Of a stretch of 56,867 nt of DNA, positions 34,769 to 43,137 are shown piece by piece. Source of the stretch: Clostridiales bacterium. GTDB taxonomy: Bacteria; Bacillota; Clostridia; TANB77; CAG-508. The translations under genes were made by a program, and so were the position numbers. Each line of letters opens with the position of its first letter. The stretch's first letter is position 1. The stretch spans positions 1-56,867 of the forward strand of contig SFKS01000008.1 in assembly GCA_004554705.1 (NCBI GenBank). Direction: 5' to 3'. The notes below the pieces were generated by a model. It was not told the origin of the DNA, did not search any database, and saw nothing but the letters and a program-made list of their open reading frames with translations.

Positions 34769-35595
34769 TATATAGCACCTCCTAATTCTTTCATTGCTTG
34801 TTTGTATTGTTCTTCATTTGGTGCTTTTCCATGCCATTCAGCTTGGTTTTCCATAAATGATACACCTTTTCCTTTTATTGTGTTTGCTATAATAGCTGTT
34901 GGTTTTCCTTTTGTTTTCTTTGCTTGTTCAAAGGCTGATATTAATTCTGATATGTTGTGACCATCTACATTTATAACTTCAAATCCAAAACTTCTGAATT
35001 TTTCATCTATTGGGTAAATGTTCATGACTTCACTTACTTTACCATCAATTTGTAAATTATTATTATCTATTATTAAGCATAGATTATCTAATTTATAGTG
35101 TGCTGAAGTCATTGCCGCTTCCCATATTTGTCCTTCTTCTATTTCTCCATCTCCACAAATGCAATATACTCTCACACCTTCACTATCCATTTTTGAACTA
35201 ATTGCCATACCATTTGCAATAGATAATCCTTGACCTAGTGAACCTGTTGAAGCATCTACTCCGGGAATATTCTTCATGTCTGGGTGTCCTTGTAAATTAC
35301 TTTTTATGTTTCTAAAATTCTCTAAATCTTTTACATCAAAAAAGCCTCTTAATGCTAAGGCACTGTATAATGCTGGTGATGTGTGTCCCTTTGAAAGAAC
35401 TAATCTATCTCTTTCTTTTGCCTTTGGATTTCTTTCGTCAATATTCATTTGATTAAAATAGAGTACCGCGAGTATTTCTGCTATTGATAATGAACCACCT
35501 GGATGTCCTGATTTAGCACTATATACTGCTTTAATCACTCCTTGCCTAATTTTATTGGCATATTTTTGTAATTCATTTACATCTTTAACTTTCAA
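34768..35595 (-). CDS. Transketolase, N-terminal subunit
   Basis: The thiamine-diphosphate-binding half of transketolase, 275 residues. It contains SAKSGHPGGSLSIAEILAVLYF, DRLVLSKGHTSPALYSAL, GSLGQGLSIANGMA and the cofactor motif GDGEIEEGQIWEA followed by the NN of IIDNNNLQIDG. The partner is the immediately overlapping downstream gene. A degenerate long palindrome lies about 100 bases upstream, between this gene and proS. Confidence 0.94.
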   Translation of the reverse strand: MKVKDVNELQKYANKIRQGVIKAVYSAKSGHPGGSLSIAEILAVLYFNQMNIDERNPKAKERDRLVLSKGHTSPALYSALALRGFFDVKDLENFRNIKSNLQGHPDMKNIPGVDASTGSLGQGLSIANGMAISSKMDSEGVRVYCICGDGEIEEGQIWEAAMTSAHYKLDNLCLIIDNNNLQIDGKVSEVMNIYPIDEKFRSFGFEVINVDGHNISELISAFEQAKKTKGKPTAIIANTIKGKGVSFMENQAEWHGKAPNEEQYKQAMKELGGAI

Positions 35596-35695
35596 AATAC
35601 CTTCTCCTTTTTATATAATTTTTCACTTGTAGTTTTATCATATTTTTCTGTTTTTGTAAATAGAAAATAAATAGGAAAAAACATTTTTTGTCAAT

Positions 35696-35764
35696 GGTGC
35701 CAATGAGGACAGAGTTTTTTGGCAATTTTTTCTGTTTCCAAAAATCTCTGTCCCCATTGGCACC
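35696..35764. repeat. Long palindrome family, degenerate copy (proS/transketolase gap)
   Basis: GGTGCCAATGAGGACAGAG at the left is matched by an imperfect complement ending CCATTGGCACC at the right, about 30-bp arms around a T-rich loop. The core is the same as in the two perfect copies near the tmRNA gene (49173 and 49727), with several substitutions. It begins seven bases after the proS stop and may serve as its terminator. Confidence 0.7.
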
Positions 35765-35771
35765 GTTTTTG

Positions 35772-37085
35772 TTATCTTACTTCTTCCTCTCTATTTATAC
35801 ATTTGTTGCTATTAACTGCTAAGAGATCTTGCATTGGCATTGTTATTTTTTGACCTGTTTTCGTACTTTCTATTTCTACTTCTCCACTTTTTACTTTGTC
35901 TCCTAATATTGCTAAATATGGAGTTCCTAATATTAATGCATCTTTTATGCTTTTGCCTATTGTAGTATCTTTTCTATCATCTAGTATTGTACATACTCCT
36001 TTGCTAGTCAATTCTCTATATAGTTCTTCTGCTTCTCTCTCTTTCTCTGAATTTCCAGCTTTTGGTATTATCTGTATAAAATATGGTGCTAAATTACATG
36101 GTAAGGACATTCCTATTGGATTTCCTTCTTTATCTTTTACAATACTTTTTTCATATATCGTTGCTAAAGTTCTGCTTACTCCTATTCCATAACATCCCAT
36201 ATAAAATGGCTTTTCTTTTCCATCACTATCTTTATATCTCGCTTTCATATTTTCAGAATAACTTTTCCCTAATTGAAAAATATGTCCTAATTCTACCGCT
36301 TTTTTTGGTTTTAGTTCACTTATGTCTTCTATTCCATATTCATTTTTTAGGTATTCTTTATAGTTTTCTTTTTCTAATACTTCTATGTTTAGAGCAACTC
36401 CTGTTTTTTCATCATAAAGAATAGTGTCTTCACCGATGTCTGATAGTACCATAAACTCTTCAGATTTTTTACCACCAATTTCTCCATTATCAGCTACTAC
36501 TGGAATAACTTCTAATCCCATTTTTTCAAATATATTTAAGTATGCTTGTTTTATTTTGTTATATGATTGCATCAAATCTTTTTCATCTTTGTTAAAACTA
36601 TATGCATCCATCATTGGAAAACTTTTTCCTCTTAATAAGAACCCCCTTGTTCTGATCTCATTTCTATATTTTTCTCCTATTTGAAAAAATGTCGTGGGTA
36701 AATCTTTATGAGACTTTACTTTTTTCTTTGCAAATTCTACAACAGCCTCTTCTGCTGTTGGAGCCAAACAATATTCTCCTTTATCTGTATTTATTGTAAA
36801 CATTGTTCCTGACTCTACATATCTATTCCATCTTCCAGAAGCATTCCACATTTCGCGTGGTTGAAGGATTGGGAGTTCAATTTCTACACATCCACACTTA
36901 TTTAGTTCTTCTTTAATTATTGTTTCTATTCTTTGTTTTACCTTTAATGGTACATTATTATAGCCATAAATACCTGTACCATATTGCACAATTTGACCAG
37001 ATTGTACCAAAATGTCTTGTGCGGGGAACATCTTATCTACATTTTCTAGTCTTGTTTTTCCTATACCTGATTCAGATAGCCTCAT
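35772..37085 (-). CDS. proS: Prolyl-tRNA synthetase without the editing domain
   Basis: A class II prolyl-tRNA synthetase that charges tRNA-Pro. The 437-residue protein has motif 1 and 2 regions (ELPILQPREMW, FQIGEKYRNEIRTRGFLLRGKSFPMMDAYSF), motif 3 GCYGIGVSRTLATIYE and a C-terminal anticodon-binding domain. Between IGEDTILY (about 218) and AVELGHIFQLG (about 264) there are only about 45 residues, where standard bacterial ProRS carries an insertion editing domain of about 180 residues that removes Ala-tRNA-Pro. The short form is known in some bacteria, which then rely on a separate editing protein. Confidence 0.93.
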   Translation of the reverse strand: MRLSESGIGKTRLENVDKMFPAQDILVQSGQIVQYGTGIYGYNNVPLKVKQRIETIIKEELNKCGCVEIELPILQPREMWNASGRWNRYVESGTMFTINTDKGEYCLAPTAEEAVVEFAKKKVKSHKDLPTTFFQIGEKYRNEIRTRGFLLRGKSFPMMDAYSFNKDEKDLMQSYNKIKQAYLNIFEKMGLEVIPVVADNGEIGGKKSEEFMVLSDIGEDTILYDEKTGVALNIEVLEKENYKEYLKNEYGIEDISELKPKKAVELGHIFQLGKSYSENMKARYKDSDGKEKPFYMGCYGIGVSRTLATIYEKSIVKDKEGNPIGMSLPCNLAPYFIQIIPKAGNSEKEREAEELYRELTSKGVCTILDDRKDTTIGKSIKDALILGTPYLAILGDKVKSGEVEIESTKTGQKITMPMQDLLAVNSNKCINREEEVR

Positions 37086-37197
37086 CTTTTCCTCCTTAAT
37101 TTGGGCTTATTATATTAACTTAGCCCATATGTGTTTTATTGTATCACAATTTATTTGCAAAGTTTGTCGATATATAGTGTCAAGTAAAAATTTTTTA

Positions 37198-37220
37198 AGG
37201 AGGCTTTTAAGGCCTCCTTG
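37198..37220 (-). terminator. Terminator after the small peptide gene
   Basis: AAGGAGGC-TTTTAAG-GCCTCCTT forms an 8-bp GC-rich stem, followed on the minus strand by an A/T-rich stretch ending in T5. It lies just after the peptide stop codon and separates the radical SAM unit from proS. Confidence 0.75.
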
Positions 37221-37223
37221 ATC

Positions 37224-37325
37224 TTAGTCTGGGCAAGTACGTTTTACAGACTTTTTATCATCTGAAAATCTTTCTATGTTTTTTACAAGTAGCCCATTGT
37301 CTATTTTAATTTCTTTTACTTCCAC
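37224..37325 (-). CDS. 33-residue peptide, candidate RiPP precursor next to a radical SAM enzyme
   Basis: A small gene starting with GTG at 37325, eight bases after a perfect AAGGAGG site, and stopping at 37224. The product begins VEVKEIKIDN, has a polar, lysine-rich middle (residues 15-28) and ends SVKRTCPD, so its only cysteine (31) is two residues before the C-terminal aspartate. It follows the radical SAM/SPASM gene by 32 bases and is closed by a terminator. Short leader-like peptide, single terminal Cys and linkage to a SPASM maturase suggest a ribosomally made, modified peptide. I do not recognise the family. Confidence 0.65.
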   Translation of the reverse strand: MEVKEIKIDNGLLVKNIERFSDDKKSVKRTCPD

Positions 37326-37357
37326 TTATTTCACCTCCTTCCAGGTTAGTTCTATAT

Positions 37358-39112
37358 TTACACAGAATTTTCATATAAGTCTATTATGTATTTTCGTAAT
37401 AGTACTTTTGTTGGTATACATTGCATATCATCTATTTTTTCAAAATCTCCTGTACTATTAAAGTTTCTTGATGGGCATCCTCCTGCACACACATATTTTG
37501 CAAAGCAATTTTCACATTTTGTATTTTTTGCTTTATCATCTACATATGAATCAAATTTTGCATTTAGCCAGTTTTCTATGTTTGTATCTTCTATTATAAA
37601 TTTACTTGCTAATGGATGTTCTTTGTTTTGTACTCCTAAGCAAGATGAAAATACTCCGTCATACGTAACTGCTAGTTTATTTTTTCCTACTCCATCACAA
37701 AACATATATGAAGGTGATAATGCATTCATTACTGTTGAGCTTATAATTGATACATCTTTCTTTCTTGCATAATCTACCGCTTCTGACAATTTTTCAGCAT
37801 ATTCTTCTGGTTCAGGTCTTTCTAAAATGTCTTCATTTTCTTTAGCTCTACCACCTATTGTCATTGGTTCAAAGTGTATTATTTTCACTCCTAAATCTGA
37901 TAAATAATCTATAGTTTCTTTAAATTCAAAAATCATAGGTCTCGTTATTGTCATTCTAATTATTGGAGGTAATCCCTTTGAAACTAAATCTTTTATTGTT
38001 TTTTCGATTATGTATGATGTACCAGTATTTGAAGCAGTAACTCTTTGTTTGTCTTGAAATTTAGGAAGTCCATCCATAGAAATTGTTACTGTAAAATTAT
38101 TTTCCACTAGCATATCTTTTATTTTTTCATTAAATACTCCATTACTAGTTATTCCAAAAGATACTTTATAATCCTTTAGTATTTCTTTTGCTTTTTCCAT
38201 TGAATATTCTATTAAGTCTGGATATAAAGTTGGTTCTCCTCCGAAAAAAGTTATGAATACTTCCTTTTTGTTTTTTGTTTTTGCAAGCTCTCCTACTGTT
38301 ATTAATGCTTGATTAATATCTTCTTTACTAATAACTTTTTTGCAAAAATTTTTTTCACCAACAAAGCAATACTTGCAACGCAAATTGCAATCATTTGTAA
38401 GTGATATTACCAGTTCCACATAGTCATTATAATCTCCTGGACACTTCTTAGGTGTTCCTAGCATATTTTGTTCTTCTAAAAATTTAGTCATTTTCTCTTC
38501 ATCAAATTCTTTTTCATCAATTGCTACAATTTTTCCATTATAGTATGAAAATATTATATATTTCCCTTCATGTACTACTACTGGTAATCCTTTAAATAAG
38601 AAATCTTCCATTATATCTCCTCCTTCTGTTTGTATATCATATTTGCCTATTGCAAAAATTATTCCTAGACCAGAAATGAAATCTGTTAAAAATACTAAAT
38701 ATGCACCTGTAAGAAAATCATATATGCACCATAATGTCCTACTTACAAGCATCATTTTTCTGATTTTTTTCATTTTTTCATTAGTAATTATTATTATATA
38801 AATCAAATTGCAAATTGTTGGTATAAAGCTTATTAGGTTTTTATATGTGATAATTCCCATTAATACTGTTATTGAAATTAAAATTATCAACTTTATTTTT
38901 ATGTTTTTATTGTTTGATATAATTAAGATTTGAGCAGCTGCAATTAAGCATGTTATACCTCCTGATGTTGCTCCCACTAGAAGAAAGTTAAGTGCAAAGA
39001 AGAAATAAGATAGAACATATGTAATCAGTAACATTTTCTTTTCTTTTACTTGTGTTGATATAAATGTAATTATAGCAGCAATAAAGCCAAATATGTATGC
39101 AATATAAATCAT
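37358..39112 (-). CDS. YgjV-like membrane domain fused to a radical SAM/SPASM peptide maturase
   Basis: 584 residues. Residues 1-160 are hydrophobic with about six helices and resemble the YgjV inner-membrane family. From M168 onward comes a radical SAM enzyme: an N-terminal beta extension (170-230), the cluster motif CNLRCKYC (242-249), FFGGEPTLYP (289-298), and a SPASM domain with cysteines 472, 491, 533, 536, 542, 546 and 565, so two auxiliary iron-sulfur clusters are likely. AGGAGGAG lies just before M168 (ATG at 38611), so the enzyme could also be made alone. The two parts are in one frame with no stop. It precedes the 33-residue peptide gene, its probable substrate. Confidence 0.85.
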   Translation of the reverse strand: MIYIAYIFGFIAAIITFISTQVKEKKMLLITYVLSYFFFALNFLLVGATSGGITCLIAAAQILIISNNKNIKIKLIILISITVLMGIITYKNLISFIPTICNLIYIIIITNEKMKKIRKMMLVSRTLWCIYDFLTGAYLVFLTDFISGLGIIFAIGKYDIQTEGGDIMEDFLFKGLPVVVHEGKYIIFSYYNGKIVAIDEKEFDEEKMTKFLEEQNMLGTPKKCPGDYNDYVELVISLTNDCNLRCKYCFVGEKNFCKKVISKEDINQALITVGELAKTKNKKEVFITFFGGEPTLYPDLIEYSMEKAKEILKDYKVSFGITSNGVFNEKIKDMLVENNFTVTISMDGLPKFQDKQRVTASNTGTSYIIEKTIKDLVSKGLPPIIRMTITRPMIFEFKETIDYLSDLGVKIIHFEPMTIGGRAKENEDILERPEPEEYAEKLSEAVDYARKKDVSIISSTVMNALSPSYMFCDGVGKNKLAVTYDGVFSSCLGVQNKEHPLASKFIIEDTNIENWLNAKFDSYVDDKAKNTKCENCFAKYVCAGGCPSRNFNSTGDFEKIDDMQCIPTKVLLRKYIIDLYENSV

Positions 39113-39245
39113 ATCTCAAAACCTCTTTTTTATTACATTGTATGATTTCTATTTTTTATAAATTACATTATTTTTTACTTTCTCTATTTACTTTTCTTCT
39201 TCTTTTGTTATATAATTTTTTTCAGAAAGGTTGGTAGATATTAAA

Positions 39246-40449
39246 ATGCCTAGTTTTGGAAACTTAAAAAATGCAGATATTGAAACTTATGATGCTATAA
39301 TGAAGGAACTTAACAGACAAAGAAATAAAATTGAGCTTATTGCTTCTGAAAATTTTGTTAGTGATAGTGTGATGGAAGCTATGGGAAGTTATATGACTAA
39401 TAAATATGCTGAAGGTTATCCTGGTCACAGGTATTATGGTGGTTGTGAATATGTTGATATTGTTGAAAATTTGGCTAGAGATAGAGCTAAAAAATTATTT
39501 AATGCCGAATACGCAAATGTACAGCCTCATTCTGGTGCACAAGCTAATATGGCTGTTTATGTTGCATTGCTTCAACCTGGTGATACTGTTTTAGGTATGA
39601 ATTTGTCTCATGGTGGACATTTGACTCACGGAAGTAAAGTAAATGCTTCTGGTAAATTATACAATTTTATACCTTATGGTCTTAATGAGCAAACCGGACA
39701 GATTGATTATGATGAAGTAGAAAAACTAGCTTTAGATTATAAACCAAAGCTTATTTTGGCTGGAGCTAGTGCATATTCTCGAATTATAGATTTTAAAAGA
39801 TTTAGGGAAATTGCGGATAAAATTGGTTGCTATTTTATGGTAGATATGGCTCACATTGCGGGACTAGTTGCTACTGGACTTCATCCAAATCCTGTAGAAT
39901 ATGCTGATGTTGTTACAAGTACTACTCATAAAACTTTAAGAGGTCCTAGAGGTGGCTTAATACTTTGTAAAGAAAAATATGGTACCCTTATTGATAAAGC
40001 AGTATTCCCTGGAACTCAAGGTGGTCCACTAATGCATGTAATAGCTGCAAAAGCAGTATGTTTTAAAGAGGCATTAAGACCTGAGTTCAGAACATATCAA
40101 GAGCAAATTGTTAAAAATGCTCATATACTTGCAGACGAACTATTAAGACTAGGATTCACTTTAGTATCTGGCGGTACAGATAATCATTTAATATTAATTG
40201 ATTTGCGAAATAAACATATTACTGGTAAAGAATTAGAAACTAAGTTGGATGATGTAGGTATAACAGTTAATAAGAATTCTGTTCCTTTTGATACTGAAAA
40301 ACCTACTATAACAAGTGGGTGGTTTTAAAGAAGATGATATGAAGGAAATTGCAGCTCTTATTAATATGGTTGTTGAAAATATTAATCCTGATGAAGTTAA
40401 AAATAGAGTTCACAAATTATGTGAAAAATATCCTTTGTATGAGTGCTAA
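39246..40449 (+). pseudogene. glyA: Serine hydroxymethyltransferase with a deleted active-site segment and frameshift
   Basis: GlyA interconverts serine and glycine and supplies one-carbon units. The protein is intact up to DTEKPTITSG: it has IELIASENF, the HSGAQANMAVY region and the PLP-lysine motif DVVTSTTHKTLRGPRGG. Then, at 40317-40320, the sequence jumps to GGFKEDDMKEIAAL in the +1 frame and ends at 40449. The segment normally found between, IRIGTPAxTxRG, is missing; it contains the arginine that binds the substrate carboxylate. About 32 bases have been lost. As written the gene cannot make active enzyme, so it is a pseudogene or an assembly deletion. A start at ATG 39246 is preferred over TTG 39231. 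Confidence 0.85.
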
Positions 40450-40516
40450 TATTTATTCTATTATTTTATAAAATATCATATAATATATCAAATGAAATAT
40501 TATTATAGAGGATAGT

Positions 40517-41408
40517 ATGAAAAAGATTATTTTTACAGGCTGTGGTACAGCTATTATAACCCCATTTACAGATAATGGTATTAATTTTTCTGAATTCAAA
40601 AAGCTAATTGAAAATCAAATTTCTAATGGAATAGATAGTATTATAGTTTGTGGCACTACTGGGGAAGCTTCTACAATGTCTTTAGAAGAGAAAAAATCTG
40701 TAATTGAGTTTGCAGTTAAAACTGTTAACAAGCGAGTTCCTATTATTGCAGGAACAGGTGGAAACTGTACAAAAGCTGTTATTGAGATGACAAAGTTTGC
40801 CGAGAGTGTAGGTGTAGATGCCTGCTTAATAGTTACACCTTATTATAATAAGACTACACAAACACGGTTTAATTGCACACTATACTGCTATCTCAAATTC
40901 TACTAAATTGCCTATCATTTTGTATAATGTACCAAGCAGAACGGGGCTTAATATATTACCTACTACATGTTTAGAACTTTCTAAAATAGAAAATATAGTT
41001 GCTATAAAGGAAGCTAGTGGAAATTTATCTCAAATAGTCGAGATTGCTAGTCTTTGTAAAGATAATTTACATATATATTCAGGAAATGATGATCAAATTT
41101 TACCTGTTCTTTCTTTGGGTGGTTTAGGAGTTATCTCTGTACTTTCAAACATAATACCGAGTGTTGTTCACAAAATGACTGAAGATTTCTTTAGTGGTAA
41201 TATAAAAGACGCTATTGAGACACAATTAAATACCTTAAGTCTCACAAATAGTTTGTTTTGCGAAGTAAATCCCATTCCTGTCAAAGCTGCTTTAAATATA
41301 ATGGGATATAGCGTTGGAATTCCAAGACTTCCATTAGTTGAAATTTCTAATGCTGGAAAGGAAAAGTTAAAAAAAACATTATTAGATTACGGTTTAATAC
41401 AACTGTAG
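40517..41408 (+). CDS. dapA: 4-hydroxy-tetrahydrodipicolinate synthase, read through a +1 shift at CGG
   Basis: DapA condenses pyruvate with aspartate semialdehyde, the first committed step of lysine/diaminopimelate (and spore dipicolinate) synthesis. Frame 0 has TAIITPF, CGTTGEAST and TPYYNKTTQT, then CGG at 40865-40867 and a stop 13 codons later. Skipping C40865 gives T-GLIAHYTAI and the rest: LYNVPSRTG, the Schiff-base lysine in VAIKEASGN, YSGNDDQILP, ending at 41408. The total of 296 residues is exactly family length, and the glycine is the conserved one of the PTQxGL segment. It is followed by dapB, so the pathway genes stay together. Confidence 0.94.
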
Positions 41409-41469
41409 TAATTGAACTTTAGCTATATAAGTTAATATAAATTTTCATTTATAAAGGATGCGATATAAT

Positions 41470-42195
41470 ATGATTAATGTATTAATAAATGGTATTAGTG
41501 GGAAAATGGGGCAAGTAGTTTTACATCAAATTGAAGCTTCTGACAAATTTACTTGCATTGCAGGAGTTAATAGGAGTAACAATATTTATGATATTAAAAC
41601 CACTCCAAATGTAATTATAGATTTTTCTGTTCCTGAAGCAACATTATCAATGTTAAAATATGCTCAGGAAAAGCATGTTCCTGTTGTTATTGCGACTACT
41701 GGTTTTTCTGATAAACAATTCAATATTATAAAAGGGTATTCTAAAAAAATACCTGTTTTTATATCTGCTAACATGTCTTATGAAACTAATCTTATGATTT
41801 CTCTAGTTTCAAGACTTGCAAAAGAGCTTAATGATTCAGATATAGAAATAGTTGAAGCACATCATAATAAAAAGTTAGATGCCCCAAGTGGTACTGCTTT
41901 AATGATTGCTGAAGGAATTAATAATTTTCTTGATAATTCTATGCATTATGAATTTGATAGACATTCCAAACATTCTATAAGAAGTAAAAAAGAAATTGGA
42001 ATTCACTCTCTAAGAGGTGGTACTGAAATTGGTAAACATTCAGTATTTTTCTTTGGAAATAATGAAAGTCTAGAAATAACGCATACCGTTACATCAAGGA
42101 CAGTTTTTGCAAATGGAGCTTTAAAAGCTGCTGAATTCATTATCAATAAACCTGCTGGGCTTTATAATATGGATAATTTGATAAATAAATCTTAA
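41470..42195 (+). CDS. dapB: 4-hydroxy-tetrahydrodipicolinate reductase
   Basis: DapB reduces the DapA product with NAD(P)H. The ATG at 41470 is preferred, with AAAGGA 11 bases upstream; an ATG at 41458 touches that site. The 241-residue protein has the Rossmann motif NGISGKMGQ, IDFSVPEAT, VIATTGFS, the substrate-binding EAHHNKKLDAPSGTALMIAE and the RGGTEIGKHSVFFFG segment. It lies directly after dapA in the plus-strand operon glyA-dapA-dapB-pseudouridine synthase. Confidence 0.96.
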   Translation: MINVLINGISGKMGQVVLHQIEASDKFTCIAGVNRSNNIYDIKTTPNVIIDFSVPEATLSMLKYAQEKHVPVVIATTGFSDKQFNIIKGYSKKIPVFISANMSYETNLMISLVSRLAKELNDSDIEIVEAHHNKKLDAPSGTALMIAEGINNFLDNSMHYEFDRHSKHSIRSKKEIGIHSLRGGTEIGKHSVFFFGNNESLEITHTVTSRTVFANGALKAAEFIINKPAGLYNMDNLINKS

Positions 42196-42220
42196 ATAAA
42201 GGAGTTTTGTATAATGTTAT

Positions 42221-43099
42221 ATGTTCATTATACGCAAATGTATTATGGAAAAATTAATTGTTAATAATAAATATGATAATAAAAAATTAAATACTTTTAT
42301 ATTAGATTCTTTCCCAGAGCTTTCGTTAAATATGTTGAATAAAGCTCTTAGGCAAAAGGATGTTAAAATTAATGGCGTCCGTATTAGAGAAAATGTTACT
42401 ATTCATGAAAATGATGAAATTTTACTTTATATAGCGGATGAATTTCTTTTTAGAAAAGTTGATTTTAATATTGTTTATGAAGATAATAATGTTTTAATTG
42501 TAAACAAGCCTTGTGGTATTGAAGTAATTTCAGATACTTCAAAAAATTGCTTGACATATTTACTAAAAGAAAAATATGCTTTTGTTGAGCCATGTCATAG
42601 ATTAGATAGGAATACGACTGGTTTGGTTTTGTTTGCAAAAAATAAAATAACTTTAGACATTTTATTAAAGAAATTTAAAAATAAAGAAATTAAAAAATAT
42701 TATAAATGTTTGGTATATGGAATTCCTAAAAAGAATTCTGATATCCTAATTGGATACTTATTTAAAGATAGCAAAAAATCTAGAGTATATATTTCTGATA
42801 TTCCTAAAACTGGTTACAAAAAAATTATTACTTCTTATAAAGTTTTAGATACAGATATTGTCAATAATACATCCACATTAGAAGTACTTTTAGAATACTC
42901 TGGTAGAACTCATCAAATAAGAGCACATCTTGCCCATATGGGATTCCCTATTATTGGCGATGGGAAATATGGTAAAAATGAAATTAATAAAAAATTTAAC
43001 AAAAAGACTCAAGAGCTTATGTCATATAAGTTAGTCTTTTCATTTACTACAGATAGTGGTATTTTAAATTACTTGAATGGTAAAAAATTTGAAATTTAA
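42221..43099 (+). CDS. RluA-family pseudouridine synthase
   Basis: A second RluA/RluD-type rRNA or tRNA pseudouridine synthase. It has an S4-like N-terminus (FPELSLNMLNKALRQKDVKINGVRI), the catalytic motif CHRLDRNTTGLVLFAKN with Asp, KEIKKYYKCLVYG and the SGRTHQIRAHLAHMGFPIIGDGKYG motif. The first residues are uncertain: AAAGGAG lies 16 bases before the ATG at 42221, while an out-of-frame ATG sits between; a start at 42245 (MEKLIVNNK) is also possible. It closes the glyA-dap operon. The exact target uridine cannot be told from sequence. Confidence 0.88.
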   Translation: MFIIRKCIMEKLIVNNKYDNKKLNTFILDSFPELSLNMLNKALRQKDVKINGVRIRENVTIHENDEILLYIADEFLFRKVDFNIVYEDNNVLIVNKPCGIEVISDTSKNCLTYLLKEKYAFVEPCHRLDRNTTGLVLFAKNKITLDILLKKFKNKEIKKYYKCLVYGIPKKNSDILIGYLFKDSKKSRVYISDIPKTGYKKIITSYKVLDTDIVNNTSTLEVLLEYSGRTHQIRAHLAHMGFPIIGDGKYGKNEINKKFNKKTQELMSYKLVFSFTTDSGILNYLNGKKFEI

Positions 43100-43135
43100 A
43101 AGTTCCTCTGTTGCATATCCAACAGAGGAACTTTT
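43098..43135. terminator. Bidirectional terminator between the dap operon and the metal ATPase
   Basis: AAAAGTTCCTCTGTTG-CATATC-CAACAGAGGAACTTTT has perfect 16-bp arms and directly follows the stop codons of both convergent genes. Confidence 0.92.
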
Positions 43136-43137
43136 AG

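Noticed and set aside
34768..35595. Transketolase halves as a gene broken by frameshift
   Set aside because: Separate N- and C-terminal transketolase subunits with overlapping stop and start are normal in many anaerobes.
37086..37223. T-box leader upstream of proS (also considered for glyS and lysS)
   Set aside because: No GGGTGGNACCGCG-type T-box sequence or antiterminator is visible upstream of any of the three synthetase genes.
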